DNA from: DSNY01 sp016861185
Lineage (GTDB): Bacteria; Pseudomonadota; Gammaproteobacteria; Burkholderiales; Burkholderiaceae_F
Direction of reading: 5' to 3'
Assembly (NCBI GenBank): GCA_030263275.1
Contig: SZOR01000042.1
Coordinates: 1-30,965 of the forward strand
DNA length: 30,965 bases
Part shown: piece by piece, positions 22,045 to 29,445 of the stretch
How the letters are laid out: the number at the start of each line of letters is the position of its first letter
How positions within the stretch are numbered: the first letter of the stretch is position 1
Made by a program: the position numbers and the translations under genes
Notes under the pieces: generated by a model
What the model was told of the DNA's origin: nothing
The model's input: the letters and a program-made list of their open reading frames with translations, nothing else
Databases searched by the model: none

Positions 22045-23021
22045 TTGGCCACCGCCTTTTCCAGCGCGTCGACGAACAGCGCGGCGACGTCGAACCCGGT
22101 CTGCTGCGCGATTTCGACGAAGCAGGTCGGGCTCGTGACGTTGATCTCGGTCAGGTAGTCGCCGATCACGTCCAGCCCCACCAGCAGCAGCCCGCGCGCC
22201 GCGAGCACGGGGCCGAGCGCCGCGGCGATCTCGCGGTCCGATTCGGTGAGCGGCTGCGCGCGGCCGATGCCGCCGGCGGCGAGGTTGCCGCGCGATTCGC
22301 CCGGGCGCGGCACGCGCGCCAGCGCGAACGGCACCGGCTCGCCGCCGATCAGCAGCACGCGCTTGTCGCCGTCGCGGATCTCGGGGATGAACCGCTGGGC
22401 CATCACCGTGCGCTCGCCGTTGCGCGTGATGGTCTCCAGGATCACGTTGGTGTTCGGATCGTCCGGGCGCAGCCGGAACACGCTCGTGCCGCCCATGCCG
22501 TCGAGCGGTTTGACGACGATGTCGCCCTGATCGCGCTGGAACTGGCGGATCGCGTCGGCCGAGCGGCTGACCAGCGTCGGCGCCGCGTAGTCGGCGAACT
22601 CGGTGATCGCGAACTTCTCGTTGTGATCGCGCAGCGCGCGCGGGTCGTTGAAAACGCGCGCGCCCTGCCGCTGCGCCGCTTCGAGCAGGAAGGTCGAGTA
22701 CAGGTATTCGGTGTCGAACGGCGGGTCCTTGCGCATCAGCACCGCGTCGAAGGAGGCCAGTTCGCGCTCGCCCGCCTCACGCTCGACGTACCAGCGCGCG
22801 TGCTTGTCGGCGGAGGCCGGCGCGAGCTCGAGCAGCTGCGCGCGCGCCTGCACGCGGCCGCCGCGCTCGTCGCTCCACCAGCCCATCTCGGGCTGCGTGG
22901 TCGCCCACACGTCGTGGCCGCGCCGCGCCAGCTCGCGCATCATCGCCACGCTCGAGTCCTTGTACGCCTTCAGGTGGTCGAGCGGATCGACGACGAACAG
23001 GACCGACAGTCCCTGCGACAT
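22041..23021 (-). CDS. gshB: Glutathione synthetase
   Basis: 326-residue ATP-grasp enzyme that adds glycine to gamma-glutamylcysteine. Seen are the N-terminal LFVVDPLDHLKAYKDSSVAM, the substrate loop VLMRKDPPFDTEYLYST, the ATP-grasp core DIVVKPLDGMGGTSVFRL, and DVIGDYLTEINVTSPTC near the end. It follows gshA by 12 bases and is coupled to the EIIA gene. The ribosome-binding site is weak, so coupling to gshA translation is likely. Confidence 0.97.
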   Translation of the reverse strand: MSQGLSVLFVVDPLDHLKAYKDSSVAMMRELARRGHDVWATTQPEMGWWSDERGGRVQARAQLLELAPASADKHARWYVEREAGERELASFDAVLMRKDPPFDTEYLYSTFLLEAAQRQGARVFNDPRALRDHNEKFAITEFADYAAPTLVSRSADAIRQFQRDQGDIVVKPLDGMGGTSVFRLRPDDPNTNVILETITRNGERTVMAQRFIPEIRDGDKRVLLIGGEPVPFALARVPRPGESRGNLAAGGIGRAQPLTESDREIAAALGPVLAARGLLLVGLDVIGDYLTEINVTSPTCFVEIAQQTGFDVAALFVDALEKAVAK

Positions 23022-23033
23022 GTGGTCGTCCGG

Positions 23034-24410
23034 CTAGCCCGCGACCACGGCAGCGACCGGCGCGTTCGCCGCCGGGGCCGGCAGCAGGTGCGCGGTGCGC
23101 TCCAGCTCGAGCGCGGCCGCGAGCAGCGCGAGCCGCGCCACGACGCCGTAGCTGTAGAAGCGGTTTTCGCTGGAAGCCCCCGGCTGCGCGCGGCAGTTCG
23201 GCAGATTGCAGCTGCGCGCGAAGGCGAGCGGAACGAAGTGCATGCCCGGCGCGTTCAGGTTCTCGTCGCGCCCGCGCTCGGTATGCACGCGGTAGAAACC
23301 GCCGACCACGTAGCGGTCGATCATGTAGACGACCGGCTCGGCCACCGCGCCGTCGACGTCCTCGTAGGTCGGCACGCCTTCCTGGATGATGACGTCGGTC
23401 ACCTCCAGGCCCTCCTTGACGACCGCCATCTTGTTGCGCTGCTTGCGGTTCAGCTCGCGCACTTCGGAGGCATCCTTCACCGTCATGATGCCCATGCCGT
23501 AGGTGCCGGCGTCGGCCTTGACGATCACGAACGGCTGCTCGGCGATGCCGTACTCCTTGTACTTCTCGCGGATGCGCGCCAGCAGCATGTCGACGTTGCT
23601 CGCCAGGCACTCCTCGCCGACGCGCTTGTGGAAGTCGATCTGGCCGCAGCGGGCGAAGTACGGATTGATCATCCACGGATCGATCTTCAGCAGATCGGCG
23701 AATTCGCCGGCGATCTCGTCGTACGCGGCGAAATGGTGCGACTTCCGCCGCACGGCCCAGCCGGCGTGCAGCGGCGGCACCAGCACCTGATCCTGCAGGT
23801 CGCGCAGGATCGGCGGGATGCCCGCCGACAAGTCGTTGTTCAGCAGCACAGCGCAGGGATCGAAGCCCGCGACGCCGATCCGGTTGCCGTTGCGCACCAG
23901 CGGCTCGACCGTCAACGAATCGCCGCCCGGCAGCGAGATCGTCGTCGGCCCCTTGACCTCCTCCGACAGCGTGCCGATGCGCACCTCGAGCCCGGTCGTG
24001 CGCAGGATGCGCGCCAGTTGAGCGACGTTGGTGAGGTAGAACACGTTGCGCGTATGCCGCTCGGGTACGAGCAGCAGATTGCGCGCGTCCGGACACAGGT
24101 GCTCGATCGCCGCCTGCGCCGCCTGCACCGCGCACGGCAGCATCTCCTCGCTCAGGTTGTTGAACCCGCCCGGAAACAGGTTCATGTCGACCGGCGCCAG
24201 CTTGTAGCCGGCGTTGCGCAGGTCGACCGAGCCGTAGAACGGCGGCGTGTGCTCCTGCCACTGCAGCCTGAACCAGCGCTCGATCGCCGGCATCGAGTCG
24301 AGGATGCGGCGCTCCAGCTCGAGCAGCGGTGCGCTCGAAGCGGTCAGCAGGGCCGGGACAGGCGGATGGGGAACGGCGGAAGTCGGCACGGGTGTCCATT
24401 CGCGCGACAC
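23034..24410 (-). CDS. gshA: Glutamate-cysteine ligase, proteobacterial (non-E. coli) type
   Basis: 458 residues. It makes gamma-glutamylcysteine, the first glutathione precursor. It matches the betaproteobacterial/Acidithiobacillus-like GshA type rather than E. coli GshA. Characteristic segments are FYGSVDLRNAGYKLAPVDMN, LFPGGFNNLSEEMLPC, VLLNNDLSAGIPPIL, KADAGTYGMGIMTVKDASEV and GFYRVHTERGRDENLNAPGM. The first 25 residues are Pro/Ala-rich, and the C-terminus is Ala-rich. It heads the gshA-gshB-PTS operon. Confidence 0.95.
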   Translation of the reverse strand: MSREWTPVPTSAVPHPPVPALLTASSAPLLELERRILDSMPAIERWFRLQWQEHTPPFYGSVDLRNAGYKLAPVDMNLFPGGFNNLSEEMLPCAVQAAQAAIEHLCPDARNLLLVPERHTRNVFYLTNVAQLARILRTTGLEVRIGTLSEEVKGPTTISLPGGDSLTVEPLVRNGNRIGVAGFDPCAVLLNNDLSAGIPPILRDLQDQVLVPPLHAGWAVRRKSHHFAAYDEIAGEFADLLKIDPWMINPYFARCGQIDFHKRVGEECLASNVDMLLARIREKYKEYGIAEQPFVIVKADAGTYGMGIMTVKDASEVRELNRKQRNKMAVVKEGLEVTDVIIQEGVPTYEDVDGAVAEPVVYMIDRYVVGGFYRVHTERGRDENLNAPGMHFVPLAFARSCNLPNCRAQPGASSENRFYSYGVVARLALLAAALELERTAHLLPAPAANAPVAAVVAG

Positions 24411-24514
24411 GGCTGCGGCCGGAAAGACCCGGGAACGCAGCGCGCGCCCCGCAACGCTCAGGGGAAGGCCATTCTAGCCAATGACCCCTATCTGGACCCG
24501 AGCCGGAGAAAAAG
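24411..24514 (-). promoter_or_regulatory. gshA upstream region with candidate -10
   Basis: Non-coding. The best promoter-like sequence is TAGAAT on the minus strand at 24476-24471, about 60 bases before the gshA start, without a good -35 at 16-18 bases. No other element is recognised between this point and the amtB terminator. Confidence 0.25.
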
Positions 24515-24537
24515 AAGGGCACCCGCCGGGTGCCCTT
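24515..24537 (-). terminator. Intrinsic terminator of the porin-glnK-amtB transcript
   Basis: A perfect 10-bp stem, AAGGGCACCC and GGGTGCCCTT, with a three-base loop. On the minus strand it is followed by CTTTTTCTCC, a T-rich tail, so it ends transcription coming from amtB. It lies 232 bases after the amtB stop. Confidence 0.85.
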
Positions 24538-24770
24538 GAATCGCCTTGGTGCATCCGCGCCGCAAGTCGGCGCGGATCGGCGAGCTAGGGAGACACACGC
24601 GAAGGTTTTCGCAAGAAGCGTGCCGTTCGCAGTCGGGAACCGGAAGTCGGTCGATGGAACGAAGCGGGCCCAGAGGGCCCGCGAGATCCCGGCGTTGACC
24701 CGCGCGCGCAGCGGGTCGGGTCGAACGGCGCGCGATATTCCGGCGCGGGCGAGCCCGCGTCCGGAATATC
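24538..24770 (-). other. Highly structured 3' untranslated region after amtB
   Basis: No gene is seen in this 230-base stretch, but it contains a chain of inverted repeats. A 17-bp stem with one bulge (24734-24770) overlaps the amtB stop. Further stems are at 24697-24717 (7 bp), 24664-24682 (GCGGGCCC, 8 bp), 24600-24612 (5 bp) and 24553-24577 (ATCCGCGCCG, 10 bp, extended by TCGCC/GGCGA). An unpaired TCTCCC lies near 24590 on the minus strand before the terminator. It may stabilise the mRNA or yield a 3'-derived small RNA. Confidence 0.55.
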
Positions 24771-26301
24771 AGAACTTGTACGCGGACTCGCCGTGGTACG
24801 TCGTGTCGAGCCCTTCGCGCTCCTCTTCCTCGGCGACGCGCACGCCGACGACCGCCTTGACGATCAGGAGCGCAACGTAGGACACGATCGCCGACAGCAC
24901 GATCGCGGTCAACACGCCCTGGAACTGGATCCACACCTGCGACGCGATGCCGGGGAAGTCGGCCGGGTCGCCGCACTTGTTGGTGACATAGTTGCAGATC
25001 CCCAGGCCGCCGAGCGCGGGCGAAGCGAACACGCCCGTCAGCAGCGCGCCGACGATGCCGCCGACGCCGTGCACGCCGAAGACATCGAGCGCGTCGTCCG
25101 CGCCGAGCATCTTCTTCAGCCCGGTAACGCCCCAGAAGCAGAGCACGCCGGCGACGAGCCCGATCACCAGCGCGCCGCCCACGCCGACGAAGCCGCACGC
25201 CGGCGTGATCGCCACGAGCCCCGCCACCGCGCCCGACGCCGCACCGAGCATCGAGGGCTTGCCTTTGATCATCCACTCGGCGAAGGTCCAGGACAGCACC
25301 GCGCCGGCGGTCGCGAGCAGCGTGTTGACGAAGGCGAGCGCGGCCACGCCGTTGGCCTCGAGGTTGGAGCCGGCGTTGAAGCCGAACCAGCCCACCCACA
25401 GCAGCGCGGCGCCGGCCATCGTCAACGTCAGGTTGTGCGGCGCGAGCGATTCCTTGCCGTAGCCGATCCGCTTGCCGAGGAAGTACGCGGTCACCAGGCC
25501 CGCGACACCGGCGTTGATGTGAACGACCGTGCCGCCGGCGAAGTCGAGCGCGCCCTTGGCCCACAGCCAGCCCGCCGCCGCGCCGACCGCTGCGAGCGTG
25601 GCCTCGTCCTTGATCGCGTCGGGACCGTCCCAGTACCACACCATGTGCGCCATCGGCAGGTAGCTGAACGTGAACCAGATGACCATGAACAGCAGCACCG
25701 CGCTGAACTTCATCCGCTCCGCGTAGCTGCCGACGATCAGCGCGCAGGTGATCGCCGCGAAGGTGCACTGGAAGGCCACGAACAGCAGCTCCGGGATGTA
25801 GGTGTCCTTGCTGAAGGTCGCGCCCGCCGATTCGGGCGTCACGCCCGACAGGAACAGCTTCGACAGTCCGCCGATGAAGGGCGAGCCGCCGGTGAACGCG
25901 AGCGAGTAGCCGTAGATCACCCACAGCACCGAAATCAGCGCGAAGGTGACGAACACCTGCATCAGCACCGAGAGCATGTTCTTCGAGCGGACCAGCCCCC
26001 CGTAGAACAGCGCGAGCCCCGGGATCGTCATCAGGATCACCAGCACCGTCGCGACGTACATGAACGCGGTGTCGCCCTTGTTGATGTTGGGCGGCTTGGG
26101 TGCGTCGGCGGCCTTCTCCTGCGGTTTCGCTTCGGCCTTCGCGGGTTCGGCGGCAGCCGGCGCCGCCGCGGGTGCCACTTCGGCCTTGGTTTCCTCCTTC
26201 TTCGCTTCGGCGCCGGGCGCGGCCTGCGCGACGGCGGCCGTCGGCGCCGATCCCAGTGCGAGCACCCCGGCGGAGAGAAGCATCACGAGCAGTTTCTTCA
26301 T
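24769..26301 (-). CDS. amtB: Ammonium transporter AmtB
   Basis: 510 residues from the ATG at 26301 (MKKLLVMLLS..., typical signal peptide). Two upstream ATGs (26313 and 26316) lack a ribosome-binding site but cannot be excluded. After the signal there is a roughly 50-residue Ala/Lys/Glu/Pro-rich linker, then 11 membrane helices. Pore features are present: YGGLVRSKNMLSVLMQ, the twin-His pair in GGTVVHINAGVAGL and DVFGVHGVGGIVG, and GWFGFNAGS. The C-terminal tail (EEEEREGLDTTYHGESAYKF) is the GlnK-binding region of the family. It follows glnK closely and is nitrogen-regulated by context. Confidence 0.95.
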   Translation of the reverse strand: MKKLLVMLLSAGVLALGSAPTAAVAQAAPGAEAKKEETKAEVAPAAAPAAAEPAKAEAKPQEKAADAPKPPNINKGDTAFMYVATVLVILMTIPGLALFYGGLVRSKNMLSVLMQVFVTFALISVLWVIYGYSLAFTGGSPFIGGLSKLFLSGVTPESAGATFSKDTYIPELLFVAFQCTFAAITCALIVGSYAERMKFSAVLLFMVIWFTFSYLPMAHMVWYWDGPDAIKDEATLAAVGAAAGWLWAKGALDFAGGTVVHINAGVAGLVTAYFLGKRIGYGKESLAPHNLTLTMAGAALLWVGWFGFNAGSNLEANGVAALAFVNTLLATAGAVLSWTFAEWMIKGKPSMLGAASGAVAGLVAITPACGFVGVGGALVIGLVAGVLCFWGVTGLKKMLGADDALDVFGVHGVGGIVGALLTGVFASPALGGLGICNYVTNKCGDPADFPGIASQVWIQFQGVLTAIVLSAIVSYVALLIVKAVVGVRVAEEEEREGLDTTYHGESAYKF

Positions 26302-26320
26302 GGGATTTCTCATCATCGGG

Positions 26321-26659
26321 TTAAAGAGCGTCCTTGCCGGTTTCGCCGGTGCGGATGCGGATGACCTGCTCGAGGTCGTAGACGAAGATCTTGCCGTCGC
26401 CGATCTTGCCGGTGCGCGCGGCGTTTTCGATCGCTTCGATCGCGCGCTCGACGATGTCTTCGGCGACCGCGGCCTCGACTTTCACTTTCGGCAGGAAGTC
26501 GACCACGTATTCGGCGCCGCGGTACAGCTCCGTGTGGCCCTTCTGCCGGCCGAAGCCCTTGACCTCGGTGACGGTGATGCCCTGCACGCCGACGGCGGAC
26601 AGCGCCTCGCGCACCTCGTCAAGCTTGAACGGCTTGATGATGGCGGTGATCAGTTTCAT
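26321..26659 (-). CDS. glnK: PII nitrogen regulatory protein GlnK
   Basis: 112 residues, full PII length. The T-loop contains GRQKGHTELYRGAEYVVDFLPK with the uridylylated Tyr51, and the C-terminal loop reads GKIGDGKIFVYDLEQVIRIRTGE. It blocks AmtB when nitrogen is ample and reports 2-oxoglutarate and ATP/ADP. It has a good GAGGAG ribosome-binding site and sits between the porin and amtB genes. Confidence 0.97.
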   Translation of the reverse strand: MKLITAIIKPFKLDEVREALSAVGVQGITVTEVKGFGRQKGHTELYRGAEYVVDFLPKVKVEAAVAEDIVERAIEAIENAARTGKIGDGKIFVYDLEQVIRIRTGETGKDAL

Positions 26660-26719
26660 GGTCTCCTCTGCTTGGGTTGCGGCGCGCGACCGGCGGCCGC
26701 GGCGCCGCGTTGCGGACTG

Positions 26720-27493
26720 CTAGAACGACTTCGAGACGCTCAGCACGACGGAGGTCTTGCCGGCACCCTCGGTCAGACCGGATTCGGCCGTCGTGAACAG
26801 GTTCTTCTCCGACGTGCCCACCACGGCCGCGCCGAGCGCCCAGCCGCCGACATCCTTCGTGAGGCCGAGTTTGTAGTCGCTGACCTTGTCGTCGAGCAAG
26901 CCGAGCGGCTTGGCGTCGTTGATCTTCTGGTAGCCGTAGTGCGCGGTCGCGACCCAACCCGAGCCGAGGTCGAGCGTGCCGGCGAGGTCCAGGTACCACG
27001 AGCCCTTCGTGTCGACGCCGGGCACGCCATGGCCGAGCGCGAAGAACTTGGTCGTCGCGTAGTACCACTTGGCCGATACCGGACCGTACGAGCCCCCGAC
27101 GTACAGCTCGCCGTGCTTGATCTTCACCGAGCCGAGCGCGCCGCTCTTCGGATAGAAGTAGTAGAGGTAGCCGACGTCGTAGCCGACGTCGCCGACCGAG
27201 CCCTTGTAGCCCCCGTAGAAGTCCATCTCGAGGCTGGCGCCGTTGTACAGCCCCTGCTCGACGTTCGAGTTCCAGTTGCCGAGATAGAAACCGGACTTGT
27301 GCGCGAAGTCGAAACCGCCCTGGAACGCTGGACCGTAGCCGGTCTGCGTGTAGCCGCGGAAGCGATAGTCGCTGAACAGCCCCGCGTTGCCCGTGAAGGT
27401 GAACTCGGGTTGCGCCTTGGCCTGCGCGAGCGCGCCCGTCGCAGACAGCAGCAGCAGCGCAGCCGCGCTCGACGCGTGGATCAGCTTCTTCAT
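26720..27493 (-). CDS. TorF-family putative porin
   Basis: 257 residues from the ATG at 27493, which follows AGGAAAG; the open frame extends further but crosses the promoter. A signal peptide ends ATGALAQ. The mature protein consists of short amphipathic beta strands rich in Tyr, Gly and Phe (GNAGLFSDYRFRGYTQTGYG, LEMDFYGGYKG, VGYDVGYLYYFYP). It ends with a C-terminal Phe (VVLSVSKSF), the outer-membrane sorting signal. These are features of the TIGR02001 group, often found before glnK-amtB in betaproteobacteria. A role in outer-membrane passage of ammonium or another nitrogen source is inference from the operon. Confidence 0.9.
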   Translation of the reverse strand: MKKLIHASSAAALLLLSATGALAQAKAQPEFTFTGNAGLFSDYRFRGYTQTGYGPAFQGGFDFAHKSGFYLGNWNSNVEQGLYNGASLEMDFYGGYKGSVGDVGYDVGYLYYFYPKSGALGSVKIKHGELYVGGSYGPVSAKWYYATTKFFALGHGVPGVDTKGSWYLDLAGTLDLGSGWVATAHYGYQKINDAKPLGLLDDKVSDYKLGLTKDVGGWALGAAVVGTSEKNLFTTAESGLTEGAGKTSVVLSVSKSF

Positions 27494-27543
27494 TGCTTTC
27501 CTTTCCTCGAAGAGTTGATGCGGGTATTCCCGAGGAAGGCTCA

Positions 27544-27558
27544 GCAACATGCATGCCA
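27544..27558 (-). promoter_or_regulatory. Sigma-54 promoter of the porin-glnK-amtB operon
   Basis: Minus strand TGGCATGCATGTTGC matches the -24/-12 consensus (TGGCAYG, four bases, TTGC) with GG and GC ten bases apart. It lies 51 bases before the porin start. One position (T for C) departs from the strict consensus. Confidence 0.85.
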
Positions 27559-27641
27559 CGCCTCGCGCGCACGCGGAGCGTGCATTGCGCCGGGTTTGCG
27601 CGCCTCCTCGTCACACCGATGCACGCCGAACGCGCGCGTCC

Positions 27642-27656
27642 GCACCAACGCGGTGC
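27642..27656 (-). promoter_or_regulatory. NtrC-type binding site
   Basis: GCACC, five bases, GGTGC is a perfect dyad of the NtrC consensus. It lies about 85-110 bases upstream of the sigma-54 promoter, the normal enhancer distance. It is also only 50 bases before ubiK on the other strand. The remaining sequence of 27494-27704 holds no gene. Confidence 0.75.
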
Positions 27657-27704
27657 CGCGCCGGCGTTTAGACTCGGTGCCGTCACCGCCTGGATCAGCG
27701 CCCG

Positions 27705-27944
27705 ATGGACAAGGCCCCGTTTCTCGACGAACTGCAGAACCGCGTGCTGGCGCTGCTCGCCGACACTCCCGCCGAAGACCTGCGCAAGAACCTCAAGGCG
27801 CTGCTCAACCAGCAGTTCGCGCGGCTCGAACTGGTCACGCGCGACGAGTTCGACACGCAGTCGCAGGTGCTCGCGCGCACGCGCGCCAAGCTCGAAGCGC
27901 TCGAAGCCCGCGTCGCCGAGCTCGAGGCGCGCCGCCCGACCTGA
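27705..27944 (+). CDS. ubiK: Ubiquinone biosynthesis accessory factor UbiK
   Basis: 79-residue BMFP-domain protein. The N-terminal amphipathic region (FLDELQNRVLALLADTPAEDL) is followed by a C-terminal coiled coil (ARTRAKLEALEARVAELEAR) that trimerises in the family. It supports the aerobic Ubi complex and can bind membranes. It is divergent from the porin operon and stands before the AmmeMemoRadiSam genes. Confidence 0.93.
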   Translation: MDKAPFLDELQNRVLALLADTPAEDLRKNLKALLNQQFARLELVTRDEFDTQSQVLARTRAKLEALEARVAELEARRPT

Positions 27945-28062
27945 CGGCGGCAGAATGCGCTGCAGGGGCAGTGCCGCGCACATGCTGGGCAGCGCTTGAA
28001 GCGCGCTGCACCGTCCCCACGTCCGGCGTACGATGTACGCGTCGGTCCGTGGGAGGGCCGCA

Positions 28063-29445
28063 ATGATGGAGACACAGAAGCCGGCGATTCGACCGGCTGC
28101 AGTCGCCGGGATGTTCTACCCGGCGCACGCCGACGCGTTGCGCGGCGAAGTGCACGCGCTGCTGGCGGACGCGCGTCCGCCGCGGCCGCCGCGCCTGCCG
28201 AAGGCGCTGCTCGCGCCGCACGCAGGCTACGTCTACTCCGGTCCGATCGCAGCGTCCGCCTACGCGACGCTCGACGCGGCGCGCGAGCGCATCCGCCGCG
28301 TCGTGCTGCTCGGTCCGGTGCACCGCGTTCCGGTCCGCGGGCTGGCACTGCCCGGCGCCGACCGCTTCGCGACGCCGCTCGGCGAGGTCGAGGTCGACGC
28401 CGCGGCGATCGCTGCGCTGCGTGAACTGCCGCAGGTCGTCGAAAGCCCCGCCGCGCACGCGTTGGAGCATTCGCTCGAAGTTCAGCTTCCGTTCCTGCAA
28501 ACGATGCTCGGCGACTTCCGCCTGGTACCGCTCGCGGTCGGCGACGTCGCGCCGGCCGACGTAGCGCAGGTCCTCGAGCAGGTTTGGGGCGGCGTCGAGA
28601 CGCTGATCGTGATCAGTTCCGACCTGTCGCATTACCTGCCCTACGCCGCCGCGCGCGAAGTCGACGCGGACACGCTCGCCGCGATGCTCGCGCTCGAGCC
28701 GCGGCTCGATCACCGGCAGGCCTGCGGCGCCACGCCGGTCAATGGGCTGTTGCAGCTTGCGCGCCGGCGCGGCATGCGACCCGCGCTGCTCGACGCGCGC
28801 AACTCGGGCGACACGGCCGGCGACCGCCAGCGCGTCGTCGGCTACGCCGCGCTCGCGTTCTGTGAGTCCGACGACGACGCCGCGCGCCACACCGACGATG
28901 CCGGTGTCGTGCTGACGGAGCTCGCGCGCGGCGCGATCGCGCGCGAGCTTGGATTGCCCGCACGCGCGCACGCGGCCGCGCCCTTCCTCGACGAGCCGGG
29001 TGCCAGCTTCGTCACGCTGCGCAAGGGCGGCGAATTGCGCGGCTGCATCGGCACGCTGCGCGCGCAGCGCCCGCTCGGCGAAGACGTCGCGCACAACGCG
29101 CGCGCGGCGGCGTTCGCCGATCCGCGCTTCGCGCCGCTCGCGCGGCACGAGTTCGACGCGATCCGCATCGAGGTGTCGCTGCTGTCCGCACCCGTGCCGC
29201 TCGAAGCCGCGGGCGAGGGCCAGTTGCTCGCGATGCTGCGGCCGTACGTCGACGGCGTCGTGTTCGAATTCGGCGAGCAGCGCAGCACCTTCCTGCCGCA
29301 GGTGTGGCAGACGCTGCCCGACCCGCGCCGCTTCCTGGCGCAGCTCAAGCGCAAGGCAGGGTTGCCGGCCGATTTCTGGTCCGACCAGGTGCGCATTTCG
29401 CGCTACACGGTGCGCAAGTGGTCGGAAGACGAGGTGCCGGTGTGA
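28063..29445 (+). CDS. AmmeMemoRadiSam B-A fusion: Memo domain plus AMMECR1 domain
   Basis: 460 residues from the ATG at 28063, set by GGGAGG six bases upstream; an earlier ATG at 28033 lacks one. Residues about 10-265 are a Memo-like domain with FYPAHADALRGEV, LLAPHAGYVYSGPIAASAY, LLGPVHRVPVRGLALPG, HSLEVQLPFLQ and VISSDLSHYLPY. These His/Asp residues line the putative metal site. Residues about 275-450 are an AMMECR1 domain with FVTLRKGGELRGCIGTLRA and DPRFAPLARHE. These are usually two genes (systems B and A); here they are one. The stop overlaps the radical SAM gene start (GTGA). The function of the system is unknown. Confidence 0.95.
   Translation: MMETQKPAIRPAAVAGMFYPAHADALRGEVHALLADARPPRPPRLPKALLAPHAGYVYSGPIAASAYATLDAARERIRRVVLLGPVHRVPVRGLALPGADRFATPLGEVEVDAAAIAALRELPQVVESPAAHALEHSLEVQLPFLQTMLGDFRLVPLAVGDVAPADVAQVLEQVWGGVETLIVISSDLSHYLPYAAAREVDADTLAAMLALEPRLDHRQACGATPVNGLLQLARRRGMRPALLDARNSGDTAGDRQRVVGYAALAFCESDDDAARHTDDAGVVLTELARGAIARELGLPARAHAAAPFLDEPGASFVTLRKGGELRGCIGTLRAQRPLGEDVAHNARAAAFADPRFAPLARHEFDAIRIEVSLLSAPVPLEAAGEGQLLAMLRPYVDGVVFEFGEQRSTFLPQVWQTLPDPRRFLAQLKRKAGLPADFWSDQVRISRYTVRKWSEDEVPV

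Noticed and set aside
22623..24539. 638-codon plus-strand frame opposite gshB/gshA
   Set aside because: Antisense shadow; both minus-strand genes are intact.
24541..24583. tRNA or plus-strand riboswitch in the amtB-gshA gap
   Set aside because: The long stem there lacks tRNA arms and any recognised aptamer signature, and no plus-strand gene follows.
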